Notes: generated from the letters alone by a model not told the origin. A DNA stretch of 64,000 nucleotides from Cognatundibacterium aquatile (GCF_014699135.1 NZ_JACOFT010000003.1:124001-188000); one strand, 5' to 3'; shown: positions 38,861 through 48,246, numbered from the stretch's first letter. Translations and numbers: made by a program.

Positions 38861-39306
38861 GTATCGTGCTCAGAAGGTATCTCAGCATCTTCAATGATTT
38901 CATAGCTATGCGTTATCTGAGCCGTTTTTTCAAGCATGATAGACGCAGAGCAGTATTTTTCATGTGAAAGTTTGATTGCGCGTTCGACCAGATTAGCTTT
39001 TAACTGACGTCCACGAACGGTGAAGTGAAAGTTGATTTTGGTAAAAACTTTAGGTTCTGTCTCAGCTCTTTCCGCGCTGAGTTTTACATCGCAGCCACGT
39101 ATATCTTGTTTACTCTTACGTAAAATTAATACGACATCGTAGGCCGTGCATCCGCCCGTTCCCAATAACACCATTTCCATCGGGCGTGGCGCCAGATTGT
39201 GACCACCACCTTCTGGTGCACCATCCATTAAAACTGCATGGCCTGAGCCAGTTTCTGCCAAAAAAGACATGCCAGATAAGCCTGTCCAGCGTACGGTAGC
39301 TTCCAT
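38851..39306 (-). CDS. OsmC/Ohr family protein (YhfA-like)
   Basis: A 151-residue member of the OsmC/Ohr superfamily. The central LGTGGCTAYDVVLILRKSKQ helix carries one conserved Cys, and a second Cys is in EKYCSASIML; these fit the family peroxide-reducing pair. The short form resembles E. coli YhfA, whose function is unsettled, more than classic Ohr. The gene lies on the minus strand and meets the BPSS1780 gene 3' end, overlapping by ten bases. The start at 39306 faces the rplM leader region. Confidence 0.87.
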   Translation of the reverse strand: MEATVRWTGLSGMSFLAETGSGHAVLMDGAPEGGGHNLAPRPMEMVLLGTGGCTAYDVVLILRKSKQDIRGCDVKLSAERAETEPKVFTKINFHFTVRGRQLKANLVERAIKLSHEKYCSASIMLEKTAQITHSYEIIEDAEIPSEHDTQG

Positions 39307-39464
39307 TTATTCCTCGTTATGATGTGATCTAACTCGTTAGAGATTTTACTGCATATGATTCAGGCGAATCTGAGAGCCTGCATCAAATTATTATTTATTT
39401 AAAAATATATTTGCCGATCTGCTTTGGAAATTTATGGAAATTTTGCTTAAAATTTAAACAGTTC

Positions 39465-39493
39465 TTGCACTAACTCCTTGAAAACCCTATAAT
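39465..39493 (+). promoter_or_regulatory. Sigma70-type promoter for rplM-rpsI
   Basis: TTGCAC (39465-39470) and TATAAT (39488-39493) are separated by 17 bases, an optimal spacing with an exact -10 match. It predicts a leader of about 100 bases before the rplM ATG at 39598. The rest of the 291-base gap 39307-39597 is A/T-rich with no other gene visible. Confidence 0.8.
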
Positions 39494-39597
39494 TTCCGAT
39501 TCTCAATTTGCCCGACTGAGAGTTTAACAAGGGAGAGTCTGTCAAATCATAGGCAGAACCACCAAAAAAGGGCGTATTTAACTTTTTAGGATTCAAC

Positions 39598-40026
39598 ATG
39601 AAAACCTTTTCCGCTAAGGGCCATGAGGTTCAGCGCGACTGGTTCGTGATTGACGCGACAGATAAAGTACTCGGACGTGTTGCCAGCGAAGTGGCACTCC
39701 GTTTACGCGGCAAACATAAACCAGAATTTACTCCACACGTAGACACAGGCGATTTTATCGTTGTTGTTAATGCAGGCAAACTGCGCGTGACTGGCACTAA
39801 AGCTCTGAACAAAACATACTACCGTCACACTGGTTATCCAGGCGGTATCTATGAAACAAATTTCACGAAAATGCAACAGCGTTTTCCAGGTCGTGCACTC
39901 GAGAAAGCAGTTAAAGGCATGTTGCCTAAAGGCCCACTCGGCTATGCAATGATCAAGAAGCTGAAAGTCTATGCAGATGCAACACATCCGCACGCAGCTC
40001 AGCAACCACAAGTACTCGACATCTAA
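39598..40026 (+). CDS. rplM: 50S ribosomal protein L13
   Basis: A 142-residue protein that binds 23S rRNA early in 50S assembly. The sequence begins [20 protein letters not shown] and contains [20 protein letters not shown] and the [16 protein letters not shown] block, with the C-terminal [17 protein letters not shown]. All are L13 landmarks. It is followed nine bases later by rpsI, as in nearly all proteobacteria. The codon use is strongly biased towards frequent codons, in line with high expression. Confidence 0.98.
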   Translation: MKTFSAKGHEVQRDWFVIDATDKVLGRVASEVALRLRGKHKPEFTPHVDTGDFIVVVNAGKLRVTGTKALNKTYYRHTGYPGGIYETNFTKMQQRFPGRALEKAVKGMLPKGPLGYAMIKKLKVYADATHPHAAQQPQVLDI

Positions 40027-40035
40027 GGATTAGCC

Positions 40036-40428
40036 ATGATCGGTAATTACAACTACGGAACTGGCCGTCGCAAGAGCGCAGTTGCTCGCGTATTCCTGAA
40101 ATCCGGCAGCGGCAAGATCGTTGTCAACGGCAAACCAGCTAACGAGTACTTCTCTCGTGAAACTGGCCTGATGGTCATCCGTCAACCTCTGGAACTGACT
40201 AATAATCTCGAGACATTCGATATTATGGTTAACGTTCACGGCGGCGGCGAATCCGGCCAATCCGGTGCAGTTCGTCACGGTATCACTCGTGCGCTGATCG
40301 ACTACGATGCAACTTTGAAATCTGAATTGTCCAAAGCTGGTTTCGTTACTCGTGATGCCCGCGAAGTTGAACGTAAAAAAGTTGGTCTGCGCAAAGCACG
40401 TCGCGCAAAACAATTCTCCAAGCGTTAA
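40036..40428 (+). CDS. rpsI: 30S ribosomal protein S9
   Basis: A 130-residue protein of the 30S head whose C-terminal tail reaches the P site. It starts [20 protein letters not shown], contains [20 protein letters not shown], and ends with the basic tail [11 protein letters not shown]. The start follows rplM by nine bases with an AAGGAT site. A strong terminator follows after the stop codon. Second gene of the rplM-rpsI operon. Confidence 0.98.
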   Translation: MIGNYNYGTGRRKSAVARVFLKSGSGKIVVNGKPANEYFSRETGLMVIRQPLELTNNLETFDIMVNVHGGGESGQSGAVRHGITRALIDYDATLKSELSKAGFVTRDAREVERKKVGLRKARRAKQFSKR

Positions 40429-40455
40429 TTTTTTATCGCTGGCAGGAATTGCTAC

Positions 40456-40487
40456 AAAAAGCCGCCTTTGGGCGGCTTTTTGCTTTT
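40456..40487 (+). terminator. Rho-independent terminator after rpsI
   Basis: Stem AAAAAGCCGCC/GGCGGCTTTTT with a TTTG loop, followed by GCTTTTG. It closes the rplM-rpsI operon and separates it from argC. Confidence 0.9.
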
Positions 40488-40577
40488 GTGTGCTGATTGC
40501 GGATGAGTTCCGTGAAGTGCGTTTTGAGATGAGCGACTGCTGTTAAAATAACGGAAAATTTCTTGCAAGGAACGTCA

Positions 40578-41615
40578 ATGATTAAAGTTGGAATAGTAGG
40601 TGGCACGGGTTACACTGGGGTTGAGTTATTGCGTTTGCTGACAATGCATCCAGCAGTGGAACTGACGGCAATTACTTCGCGTAAAGAGGATGGCTTACCT
40701 GTGGCGGACATGTATCCATCACTACGTGGGCGTGTTAACCTGGCATTCTCTTCGCCTGATAAAGCAAAGCTGACGGAGTGTGATGTCGTTTTTTTTGCGA
40801 CACCTCATGGTGTTGCTATGGCACAAGCGCAAGAATTGTTGATGGCTGGTGTCAAGGTAATTGACCTTGCCGCAGATTTCCGGATGCAAGATGTTGCGCA
40901 GTTCGAGAAATGGTATGGCATTCCACACACGTGTCCTGATGTGCTGAGCGAAGCTGTTTATGGTTTGCCTGAGCTGAATCGTGATGCGATCAAAACCGCA
41001 CGAGTTATTGGTAATCCGGGTTGTTATCCAACGACCATGCAATTGGGTTTCTATCCATTATTGAAGGCGGGAATTGTCGATGCAACGGATTTGATTGCTG
41101 ATTGCAAATCCGGAGTGTCAGGTGCCGGACGTAAAGCTGAAATTGGTATTTTGTTTTCCGAGGCGAGCGACACATTCAAGGCTTACGGCGTTTCAGGCCA
41201 TCGCCATACACCGGAGACAGTAGAACAATTACAGCGTATGACTGAGCAAAAAGTGGGACTGTTATTCACTCCTCACCTTGTTCCGATGGTACGCGGTATG
41301 CACTCAACGTTGTATGCTCGCCTGAACACTGATATCAGTAATGACGAATTACAGGTTTTGTTTGAAAGTACCTACAAAGATGAGCCATTCGTTGATGTTA
41401 TGCCATTTGGCTCTCATCCGGAAACACGTTCTACCCGCGCTTCCAATATGCTGCGTATTGCGTTGCATCGGCCAAATAATGGCAAAACTGTGATCGTTCT
41501 TGTCGTGCAGGATAATCTTGTAAAAGGTGCATCCGGGCAGGCTGTGCAGTGTATGAATCTGATGTTTGGATTGGATGAAGTAACAGGATTGCAGCATATT
41601 CCTGTTTTGCCGTAA
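40578..41615 (+). CDS. argC: N-acetyl-gamma-glutamyl-phosphate reductase
   Basis: NADPH-dependent reductase of arginine synthesis. The nucleotide-binding loop is [18 protein letters not shown], and the active-site Cys is in [15 protein letters not shown]. Later landmarks are [17 protein letters not shown] and [13 protein letters not shown], with the His in HRH. The product from the ATG at 40578 is 345 residues, preceded by an AAGGAA ribosome site. The TTG at 40563 is open but unlikely. It heads a plus-strand run to erpA: argC, DUF6776-like protein, bactofilin, erpA. Confidence 0.96.
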   Translation: MIKVGIVGGTGYTGVELLRLLTMHPAVELTAITSRKEDGLPVADMYPSLRGRVNLAFSSPDKAKLTECDVVFFATPHGVAMAQAQELLMAGVKVIDLAADFRMQDVAQFEKWYGIPHTCPDVLSEAVYGLPELNRDAIKTARVIGNPGCYPTTMQLGFYPLLKAGIVDATDLIADCKSGVSGAGRKAEIGILFSEASDTFKAYGVSGHRHTPETVEQLQRMTEQKVGLLFTPHLVPMVRGMHSTLYARLNTDISNDELQVLFESTYKDEPFVDVMPFGSHPETRSTRASNMLRIALHRPNNGKTVIVLVVQDNLVKGASGQAVQCMNLMFGLDEVTGLQHIPVLP

Positions 41616-41622
41616 TTCATTC

Positions 41623-42348
41623 ATGGCAAAGAAACGACTCTGGCAACGACGCCATCTGGCGTCGAAAATGACCATTACGCATCAACAGCCGTGGCCGCTC
41701 CGGCTGGCCATGCTGGCATTGGTCATTGCACTGACGTCTGCTGTCGCATGGTGGACCTATGATCTTGGAAAGAGCTTTGCATTCGGCACAAAGTTTAATC
41801 TGAATCAGATGCAGTCACTTGAAACACAGGTAAAAGAGCTGACAGCTGAGCGCGATAAGTTACTATTAGAAGCAAACACGATAGAAAGTAAGCAGAACAT
41901 TGATCGTTCTATGCAGAAAGAGCTGACGGATCAGATCAAAGCACTGACCGCAGAAAATCAAAAGCTGAAAGATGATCTGGCTTTTTTTGAAGGCGTGATG
42001 CCTTCAACGACTGGGAATGATGGTATTACCGTTCAGAATCTGAAGATAGAAATGCTCGCACCCGGCCAATTGCGTTATCGAGCTTTGGTAATGCAAGGCG
42101 TAAAAAATGGCAGAGATTTTAATGGTGAATTACAATTTTTATTAGGTTTGGTGCAGGCAGGTAAACCTGCTACGATGTATTTTCCTGATCCCAAATCGGG
42201 CGAAGCTGGTAAATTAAAATTATCGTTTAGACATTACCAGCGATTGGAGGGAGTCATTACTCTTCCGGATGGTGCGGTCGCCAAAAATGTCCAGGTAAAA
42301 GTGTTAGACCGGGGGCAAGTCCGCGCTCAACAAGCGGTTAATTTATAA
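41623..42348 (+). CDS. DUF6776-like membrane-anchored coiled-coil protein
   Basis: A 241-residue protein of unknown function, best assigned to a conserved family seen next to bactofilin genes in this group (DUF6776 from memory). A cytoplasmic stretch (about residues 1-25) precedes one transmembrane helix (AMLALVIALTSAVAWWTYDL), then a coiled coil (about residues 62-120, with LETQVKELTAERDKLLLEAN), and a C-terminal beta-rich domain from about residue 125. It starts eight bases after argC and precedes the bactofilin gene by about 80 bases. Single-pass topology and coiled coil suggest a scaffold or anchor role with bactofilin; that is inference. Confidence 0.75.
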   Translation: MAKKRLWQRRHLASKMTITHQQPWPLRLAMLALVIALTSAVAWWTYDLGKSFAFGTKFNLNQMQSLETQVKELTAERDKLLLEANTIESKQNIDRSMQKELTDQIKALTAENQKLKDDLAFFEGVMPSTTGNDGITVQNLKIEMLAPGQLRYRALVMQGVKNGRDFNGELQFLLGLVQAGKPATMYFPDPKSGEAGKLKLSFRHYQRLEGVITLPDGAVAKNVQVKVLDRGQVRAQQAVNL

Positions 42349-42426
42349 ACCAGCATCAATTATTTCTGAGTTGGATGATGAAGCTCATGAATATTTTTGA
42401 TCTATGTCCTGAAAAGGAATTCTTTC

Positions 42427-42819
42427 ATGTTCAGTCGTAAAACCAAAAGCACTATCGATAGTCTTATTGGATCCACTACAAGAATTGAAGGCGATCTGCA
42501 TTTCAAAGGTGGCTTGCGTATTGATGGGCACATTCGTGGCAACGTTATTGCTGATACTGAGTCATTGAGCATGCTGGTCATTTCAGAGCAGGCCGTTATT
42601 GATGGTGAAGTAAGGGCGGCACACATCGTCGTGAATGGTGTGATTAACGGGCCAGTGTTTTCAACAGAACTGTTAGAGTTGCAGCCTAAGGCAAAAATTT
42701 CTGGTGACGTTCATTACAAAACTCTGGAGATGCTCAGTGGTGCTCTGGTATCCGGAAAACTCACGCATGATCTTGCTCAAGAGCCGGCAACTCTGAAACT
42801 TGCAGCGTCCAATGCATAG
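42427..42819 (+). CDS. Bactofilin (polymer-forming cytoskeletal protein)
   Basis: A 130-residue bactofilin. The right-handed beta-helix core contains STTRIEGDLHFKGGLRIDGH, RGNVIADTESLSMLVI and further short repeats (VVNGVINGPVFSTELLEL, AKISGDVHYKTLEML), with Gly and hydrophobic residues spaced about six apart. Such proteins polymerise without nucleotides to form membrane-associated filaments. The ATG at 42427 is chosen for its AAGGAATT ribosome site; an upstream frame start at 42397 was rejected. It lies between the coiled-coil membrane protein and erpA. Confidence 0.92.
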   Translation: MFSRKTKSTIDSLIGSTTRIEGDLHFKGGLRIDGHIRGNVIADTESLSMLVISEQAVIDGEVRAAHIVVNGVINGPVFSTELLELQPKAKISGDVHYKTLEMLSGALVSGKLTHDLAQEPATLKLAASNA

Positions 42820-42869
42820 TTCCGGAGTCGGGACTATAATGAGAACATCTTAGATCCAAGGAGCAAAAA

Positions 42870-43220
42870 ATGAATGCTGTAGCCGAAATGCCAACACCAA
42901 TCAATTTCACAGAAAGCGCAGCTGCAAAAGTTGCTCAGTTGATTGAAGAAGAGGGTAATCCTGATTTGAAATTACGCGTTTTTGTACAAGGTGGCGGATG
43001 TTCAGGTTTTCAATACGGTTTTACGTTCGATGAAATCACGAATGAAGACGACACCACCATGACAAAAAATGGTGTGCAGTTGTTGATCGATTCTATGAGC
43101 TATCAGTATCTGGTGGGCGCTGAAATCGATTATAAAGACGATCTGGAAGGTGCACAGTTTGTGATTAAAAATCCTAATGCCTCCACCACTTGTGGTTGCG
43201 GATCTTCATTCTCCGTGTAA
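42870..43220 (+). CDS. erpA: Iron-sulfur cluster insertion protein ErpA
   Basis: An A-type carrier that delivers Fe-S clusters to apo-proteins. The 116-residue product has the three conserved Cys: one in [13 protein letters not shown] and two in the C-terminal [11 protein letters not shown]. The AAGGAGC site before the ATG is strong. A TATAAT (42835-42840) lies 30 bases upstream but has no good -35. No isc genes are adjacent. A rho-independent terminator follows. Confidence 0.95.
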   Translation: MNAVAEMPTPINFTESAAAKVAQLIEEEGNPDLKLRVFVQGGGCSGFQYGFTFDEITNEDDTTMTKNGVQLLIDSMSYQYLVGAEIDYKDDLEGAQFVIKNPNASTTCGCGSSFSV

Positions 43221-43234
43221 GCACCCTGAATGCT

Positions 43235-43264
43235 AAAAAAAGGACGCTGTGGCGTCCTTTTTTT
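43235..43264 (+). terminator. Rho-independent terminator after erpA
   Basis: Stem AAAAAAAGGACGC/GCGTCCTTTTTTT with a TGTG loop. It lies 15 bases beyond the erpA stop and 97 bases ahead of glcD. Confidence 0.9.
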
Positions 43265-43360
43265 ATGTCCTGAAAAAAATTCAGTCAGTAAAGTTTAAAG
43301 TATTCATCCCAGATACATCAAAGCTGATTACACTGACAAAAAAACAGATGGGGTAAAGCG

Positions 43361-44848
43361 ATGGAGCAAAACAGTTCAAATGATTTGTATGGCGGGCGGC
43401 AGCAGGAAGTCGTGAAGGCGCTGCGTCAGGTATTGCCCGGGCATTGTGTCTTGCATCATGAAGAAGATGTTCGTCCATATGAGTGTGATGGTCTGGCAGC
43501 CTACCGCCAGTTGCCCATGATCGTTTGTCTGCCGGAAAATGAATCACAGATTATCGCGGTGATGGAAGTTTGCCGCCGTTTGAATGTTCCTATCGTACCG
43601 CGCGGTGCAGGAACTGGCTTATCTGGTGGCGCGATGCCGATCGCCGATGGTGTCGTGTTATCTACTGCCAAATTCAATAAAATTCTGAAAGTAGATGCTT
43701 ACTCGCGAACGGCTGTGGTTCAACCGGGTGTGCGTAATCTGGCAATCTCGGAAGCCGTATCACCTTTAGGTTTGTATTATGCGCCGGATCCCTCGTCGCA
43801 GATTGCCTGCACGATAGGCGGCAACGTAGCGGAAAACTCTGGCGGTGTTCACTGCCTGAAGTATGGTCTGACCGTACACAATGTGCTGCGCGCGCGCGTA
43901 GTCACCATTGATGGTGACGTTGTTGAGTTGGGTAGCGAAGCGCTGGATGCTCCGGGTTTAGATTTGCTGGCGGTTTTTATCGGCTCAGAAGGAATGCTCG
44001 GAATCGTCACCGAGGTGACGGTCAAGCTGGTGCCTAAACCGCAGGTTGCCCGCGTCATTATGGCGTCATTTGATGATGTGGTGAAAGGCGGAAATGCGGT
44101 CGCAAACGTGATTGCTGCCGGTATTATTCCCGCAGGTTTGGAGATGATGGATAAAACATCGTCACGCATGGTCGAACCCTTTGTTAAAGCCGGTTATGAC
44201 ATCAATGCGGAAGCGATTTTGCTGTGTGAGTCTGACGGCACGACGGAAGAAGTTGAGGAAGAAATCGCTCGCATGTCTGCCGTGCTGGAACAGGCTGGTG
44301 CGACGGCAATTGCGGTTTCACAGAGTGAAGCTGAGCGTTTGCGTTTCTGGTCCGGTCGTAAAAATGCGTTTCCCGCAGCGGGACGTATATCGCCGGATTA
44401 TTACTGCATGGATGGCACGATTCCCCGGAAGCGCTTATCGGAAGTATTGATAGGCATTACTCATATGGAAGAAAAATATGGTTTGCGCTGCGCAAATGTG
44501 TTTCATGCCGGTGACGGTAACTTACACCCGTTGATTTTGTTTGATGCGAATCAGGAAGGCGAGTTTCTGCGGGCTGAGGCATTCGGTGCGGAGATACTGG
44601 AATTATGTGTCACCGTCGGCGGCACGATTACCGGTGAGCATGGTGTCGGTATCGAAAAAATTAACTCCATGTGCGTGCAATTTTCGCGTGAAGAGCTGGA
44701 TGCATTTTTTGCGGTGAAGCGTGCATTTGACCCGCATAGTTTGCTGAATCCGGATAAAGCGATACCAAGCTTGCATCGCTGCGCTGAATATGGGCGTATG
44801 CATGTGAAACAGGGAAATCTGAAATTTCCGGATTTACCTCGTTTCTGA
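43361..44848 (+). CDS. glcD: Glycolate oxidase FAD-linked subunit GlcD
   Basis: Catalytic FAD subunit that oxidises glycolate to glyoxylate. The product has 495 residues. The FAD-binding PP-loop reads PRGAGTGLSGGAMP, and later ASFDDVVKGGNAV, EMMDKTSSRMVEPF, and the C-terminal FHAGDGNLHPLILFD and TITGEHGVGIEK with the substrate-site His residues. The product starts well before the FAD fold (MEQNSSNDLYGGRQQEVVKAL). It heads a tight plus-strand operon with glcE, glcF, lrgA and lrgB; lrgAB may be the transporter for this substrate. Confidence 0.94.
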   Translation: MEQNSSNDLYGGRQQEVVKALRQVLPGHCVLHHEEDVRPYECDGLAAYRQLPMIVCLPENESQIIAVMEVCRRLNVPIVPRGAGTGLSGGAMPIADGVVLSTAKFNKILKVDAYSRTAVVQPGVRNLAISEAVSPLGLYYAPDPSSQIACTIGGNVAENSGGVHCLKYGLTVHNVLRARVVTIDGDVVELGSEALDAPGLDLLAVFIGSEGMLGIVTEVTVKLVPKPQVARVIMASFDDVVKGGNAVANVIAAGIIPAGLEMMDKTSSRMVEPFVKAGYDINAEAILLCESDGTTEEVEEEIARMSAVLEQAGATAIAVSQSEAERLRFWSGRKNAFPAAGRISPDYYCMDGTIPRKRLSEVLIGITHMEEKYGLRCANVFHAGDGNLHPLILFDANQEGEFLRAEAFGAEILELCVTVGGTITGEHGVGIEKINSMCVQFSREELDAFFAVKRAFDPHSLLNPDKAIPSLHRCAEYGRMHVKQGNLKFPDLPRF

Positions 44849-44869
44849 AAAAAATAAAAAAACGTACAG

Positions 44870-45946
44870 ATGGACACAGCAATGAACAACATAATCGAAG
44901 GCTTCCGGGAACGGATATTAAATGCCTCGCAGAACCACCTTCCACTGCAAATCGAAGGCGGTGGCAGTAAGCGTTGGTATGGACAGGCTCCGCAAGGTGA
45001 CGTGCTTGATACCCGGGCGTATTCCGGCATTCTGGCGTATGAGCCGACCGAACTGGTATTGACAGCACGCTGCGGTACACCGCTTGCCGAGATCGAGGCA
45101 CTACTGTCCGAAAACAATCAGATGCTGGCATTCGAGCCGCCGAAATTCAGCGCAACGGCAACCATAGGAGGCATGCTCGCCTCAGGCTTGTCAGGTCCGC
45201 GCCGTCCGTATGTCGGGGCTGCACGTGATTTTATTCTTGGTGCGACATTGATGGATGGCCGTGGACAAGTACTGGAGTTCGGTGGCCAGGTCATGAAGAA
45301 TGTTGCTGGCTATGACGTCTCGCGTTTGCTGACAGGCTCCATGGGAACATTGGGGCTGGTACTGAATATTTCCGTCAAAGTGTTGCCGCGCCCGTTTGCG
45401 GAAACGACATTGGTATTTGCTTTATCGGAAGCCGATGCGATTCAGAAGATGAATGAGTGGGCTGGGCAGGCATTGCCGTTGTCCGGTAGCTGTTGGCACG
45501 TGGGGCGCCTGATGTTGCGACTCTCCGGCGCTGAGGCCGCTGTGCGCGCAGCGAAGCAACGACTGGGTGGCGAGGAGATGCAGGATGCCGCTTCTGCCTG
45601 GAACGATTTGCGTGAACAGACGCATGATTTTTTTTCACAGGATGAGGCACATGGTTTGTGGCGTTTATCCGTTCCATCTACCACTGCACCTTTAGCTCTG
45701 ACCGGGAAGTCGATGATAGAGTGGGGTGGTGCGCAGCGTTGGTTGTTCAGCGACGAGAGCCCTGCAACGATACGCGCTGCGGCACAAGCTGCTGGCGGTC
45801 ATGCGACCCTGTTCCGTGGAGGTGACAAGAGTATCGGCGTCTTTACGCCCTTATCCGCTCCAATGGCAAAGATACATCAGCGTCTGAAAGTCGCTTTCGA
45901 TCCCTCAGGTATTTTTAACCCTGGCCGCCTGTACAAGGACTTTTAA
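44870..45946 (+). CDS. glcE: Glycolate oxidase FAD-binding subunit GlcE
   Basis: Second FAD-binding subunit of glycolate oxidase, 358 residues. It begins its FAD domain with LQIEGGGSKRWYGQ and has TATIGGMLASGLSGPRRPYVG, then GGQVMKNVAGYDVSRLLTGSMGTLG split over the family motif. The C-terminal region ends FDPSGIFNPGRLYKDF, the shared end of the GlcD/GlcE family. A second ATG four codons later (44882) is also possible. It starts 21 bases after glcD and precedes glcF by six bases. Confidence 0.93.
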   Translation: MDTAMNNIIEGFRERILNASQNHLPLQIEGGGSKRWYGQAPQGDVLDTRAYSGILAYEPTELVLTARCGTPLAEIEALLSENNQMLAFEPPKFSATATIGGMLASGLSGPRRPYVGAARDFILGATLMDGRGQVLEFGGQVMKNVAGYDVSRLLTGSMGTLGLVLNISVKVLPRPFAETTLVFALSEADAIQKMNEWAGQALPLSGSCWHVGRLMLRLSGAEAAVRAAKQRLGGEEMQDAASAWNDLREQTHDFFSQDEAHGLWRLSVPSTTAPLALTGKSMIEWGGAQRWLFSDESPATIRAAAQAAGGHATLFRGGDKSIGVFTPLSAPMAKIHQRLKVAFDPSGIFNPGRLYKDF

Positions 45947-45952
45947 TTCGCT

Positions 45953-47182
45953 ATGCAAACTAATCTCGCAGACTTTATTAAGAATACCCGTGAGGGTAAA
46001 GAGGCCGATGACATATTGCGCAAATGTGTGCATTGCGGTTTTTGTACAGCGACTTGCCCTACCTATCAATTGCTGGGAGATGAACTCGACGGCCCGCGTG
46101 GCCGCATTTACCTGATCAAACAGGTGCTGGAAGGAAAAGTTGCTACCGAAAAAACGCAGCAGCATCTTGACCGCTGCCTGACTTGCCGCAATTGCGAATC
46201 GACCTGTCCTTCCGGTGTTCAGTACGGGCGTCTGCTCGATATTGGCCGTAAAGTTGTGGAAGAGCAAGTGCCGCGTTCGCTTAAACAAAGGCTCATTCGG
46301 AGCACACTGAAAACGATGTTGCCGACGCCCTGGATATTTAAACCGGTAATGACTCTGGGTCAATCCGTGCGGCCATTATTACCCAAAACATTGCAGAATA
46401 AGGTTCCGGTAAGGCAAGCTGCCGGATTGTGGCCGCAGCAACAGCATCCGCGGAAAATGTTATTGCTGGATGGTTGTGTGCAACCATTGATGTCACCGAA
46501 TATTAATTATGCGACCGCCCGAGTGTTGAACACTTTAGGTATCGAGCTGATCCGTGCTCCGAAAGCCGGATGTTGTGGCGCTATTCGTCATCACCTGAAT
46601 GAGCAGGATGCGGCACTGGATGATATGCGCAATAACATTGATGCCTGGTGGCCATATGTAGAGTCTGGTGCCGAAGCCATCGTTATGACCGCATCCGGCT
46701 GTGGCGTAACCGTGAAAGAATATGGGCATCTGCTTGCGCATGATGAGGTTTATGCCGAAAAGGCGCAGCGTATCTCTGCTCTGACGCGCGACCTGAGTGA
46801 AGTGTTGCCTGCATTTGAGACCGCGCTGGTTGGCAGATTACAAGGCAAACTCAAACAGCGCATAGTCTGGCATCCGCCTTGTACTTTGCAGCATGGCCAG
46901 CAAATTCGCGGCAAAGTCGAAGGCTTGCTGAAAGCGCTGGGAATTGATGTGCAAATGTGTGCCGACAGCCATTTATGTTGTGGCTCGGCAGGCACCTATT
47001 CTGTTTTGCAACCGGAATTGTCTTATCAGTTGCGGGATAAGAAATTGCACAATCTGCTGGCGACAAAACCAGACATTATTTTATCGGCGAACATCGGTTG
47101 CCTGACGCATTTGCAATCAGGAACAGATACACCGGTCAAACACTGGGTCGAATTAATTGATCATGCGTTAACCAGCGCCTGA
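45953..47182 (+). CDS. glcF: Glycolate oxidase iron-sulfur subunit GlcF
   Basis: Membrane-proximal electron transfer subunit, 409 residues. Two [4Fe-4S] motifs are present: CVHCGFCTATCPTYQ near residue 26 and CLTCRNCESTCPSGVQYG near residue 77. Two CCG-type domains follow, with GCCGAIRHH and HLCCGSAGTYS. The arrangement is that of GlcF. The stop codon is ten bases from the lrgA start, so the genes are almost surely cotranscribed. Confidence 0.95.
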   Translation: MQTNLADFIKNTREGKEADDILRKCVHCGFCTATCPTYQLLGDELDGPRGRIYLIKQVLEGKVATEKTQQHLDRCLTCRNCESTCPSGVQYGRLLDIGRKVVEEQVPRSLKQRLIRSTLKTMLPTPWIFKPVMTLGQSVRPLLPKTLQNKVPVRQAAGLWPQQQHPRKMLLLDGCVQPLMSPNINYATARVLNTLGIELIRAPKAGCCGAIRHHLNEQDAALDDMRNNIDAWWPYVESGAEAIVMTASGCGVTVKEYGHLLAHDEVYAEKAQRISALTRDLSEVLPAFETALVGRLQGKLKQRIVWHPPCTLQHGQQIRGKVEGLLKALGIDVQMCADSHLCCGSAGTYSVLQPELSYQLRDKKLHNLLATKPDIILSANIGCLTHLQSGTDTPVKHWVELIDHALTSA

Positions 47183-47191
47183 GTCAACATC

Positions 47192-47524
47192 ATGATCCGG
47201 ACGTTTTTAATACTCCTGATTTTTCAGTGTCTGGGCGAAGGCTTTGTCTTTATGTCGAAAATGCCCGTCCCAGGGCCCGTTATCGGGATGTTGTTGCTAT
47301 TTGGATTTTTGTTGCTGAAAAAAGAGGCTGCTCCCAAACTGATACCAGGCGTGCAAGAGTTACTCAGACATTTATCCCTGCTGTTTATTCCGGCCGGTGT
47401 TGGCATCATGGTGCACGGAAAAACTGTTTTGGATGAATGGATACCGTTGGTCATCGCACTGGTGCTGAGCACCGCAATTTCGATTGTTGTGACAGCCTTG
47501 TGTGTAAAGTGGATGTCGCGATGA
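47192..47524 (+). CDS. lrgA: CidA/LrgA family membrane protein
   Basis: A 110-residue protein with four predicted transmembrane helices. The family core is MPVPGPVIGMLLLFGFLLLK and LLRHLSLLFIPAGVGIMVHG, typical of LrgA/CidA. These were first described as holin-like regulators of murein hydrolases, but plant PLGG1, a fused LrgAB protein, carries glycolate and glycerate, and bacterial LrgAB-type proteins transport pyruvate. The gene lies ten bases behind glcF, so a role in glycolate uptake is attractive. It overlaps lrgB by four bases (ATGA). Confidence 0.9.
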   Translation: MIRTFLILLIFQCLGEGFVFMSKMPVPGPVIGMLLLFGFLLLKKEAAPKLIPGVQELLRHLSLLFIPAGVGIMVHGKTVLDEWIPLVIALVLSTAISIVVTALCVKWMSR

Positions 47525-48246
47525 ACGCAAGATTAGCGGACGTGTGGGTTTATCTGGCAGCGTCGCCTCTGCTGGGGCTCACTGCAACTCTGCTTGCCTA
47601 TCAGCTTGCCTATGCGATCTATGTCCGATGTAAATTCAGCCCGCTTGCGAATCCGGTCGCGATTGCCGTCGCAATGCTCGTGCTGGTATTAATTGGAACA
47701 GGTACGTCGTATCAGACCTATTTTTCAGGCGCGCAGTTCGTCCATTTTTTACTTGGTCCGGCGACGGTGGCTTTGGCAGTGCCGCTGTATCAGCAGATGA
47801 ACAAGCTACGCTCGCAGTGGCGGGCGTTTCTGCTTGCTGCCGTGTTGGGAAGTGCGTCTGCGATTGGCACTGCGATGTTGCTTGCGCAATGGTTCGGTGC
47901 TTCACATGTGACGGTATTATCGCTGGCGTCAAAATCGGTAACGATGGCGATTGCGATGGGGATTACGGAAAAAGTCGGCGGCCTGCCGTCGTTGACTGCA
48001 GCATTGGTCATGCTGACTGGCATACTCGGCGCGATGATGGCGACGGGTATCCTGAATTTTCTGCATATCAAAGATGACAGTGTACGCGGCTTCGCATTAG
48101 GCGTGAGTGCGCATGGCATAGGAACTGCCAGAGCTTTTCAGTTAAGTGAGGAAATGGGCGCGTTTGCTGGCCTGGCAATGGGATTGTCGGGGTTACTGAC
48201 AGCAATATTTTTGCCGCTGGCATTGCAATGGTTGGGGATAATATGA
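47521..48246 (+). CDS. lrgB: LrgB family membrane protein
   Basis: A 241-residue integral membrane protein. Landmarks are FLLGPATVALAVPLYQQM, SVTMAIAMGITEKVGGLPSL and LGVSAHGIGTARAFQLSEEM, all found in LrgB/CidB. The start is the ATG at 47521 (MNARLADVW), overlapping the lrgA stop; the longer open frame to 47437 lies inside lrgA and was rejected. Together with LrgA it forms a two-part system resembling the halves of plastid PLGG1. Last gene of the glcDEF run. Confidence 0.9.
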   Translation: MNARLADVWVYLAASPLLGLTATLLAYQLAYAIYVRCKFSPLANPVAIAVAMLVLVLIGTGTSYQTYFSGAQFVHFLLGPATVALAVPLYQQMNKLRSQWRAFLLAAVLGSASAIGTAMLLAQWFGASHVTVLSLASKSVTMAIAMGITEKVGGLPSLTAALVMLTGILGAMMATGILNFLHIKDDSVRGFALGVSAHGIGTARAFQLSEEMGAFAGLAMGLSGLLTAIFLPLALQWLGII

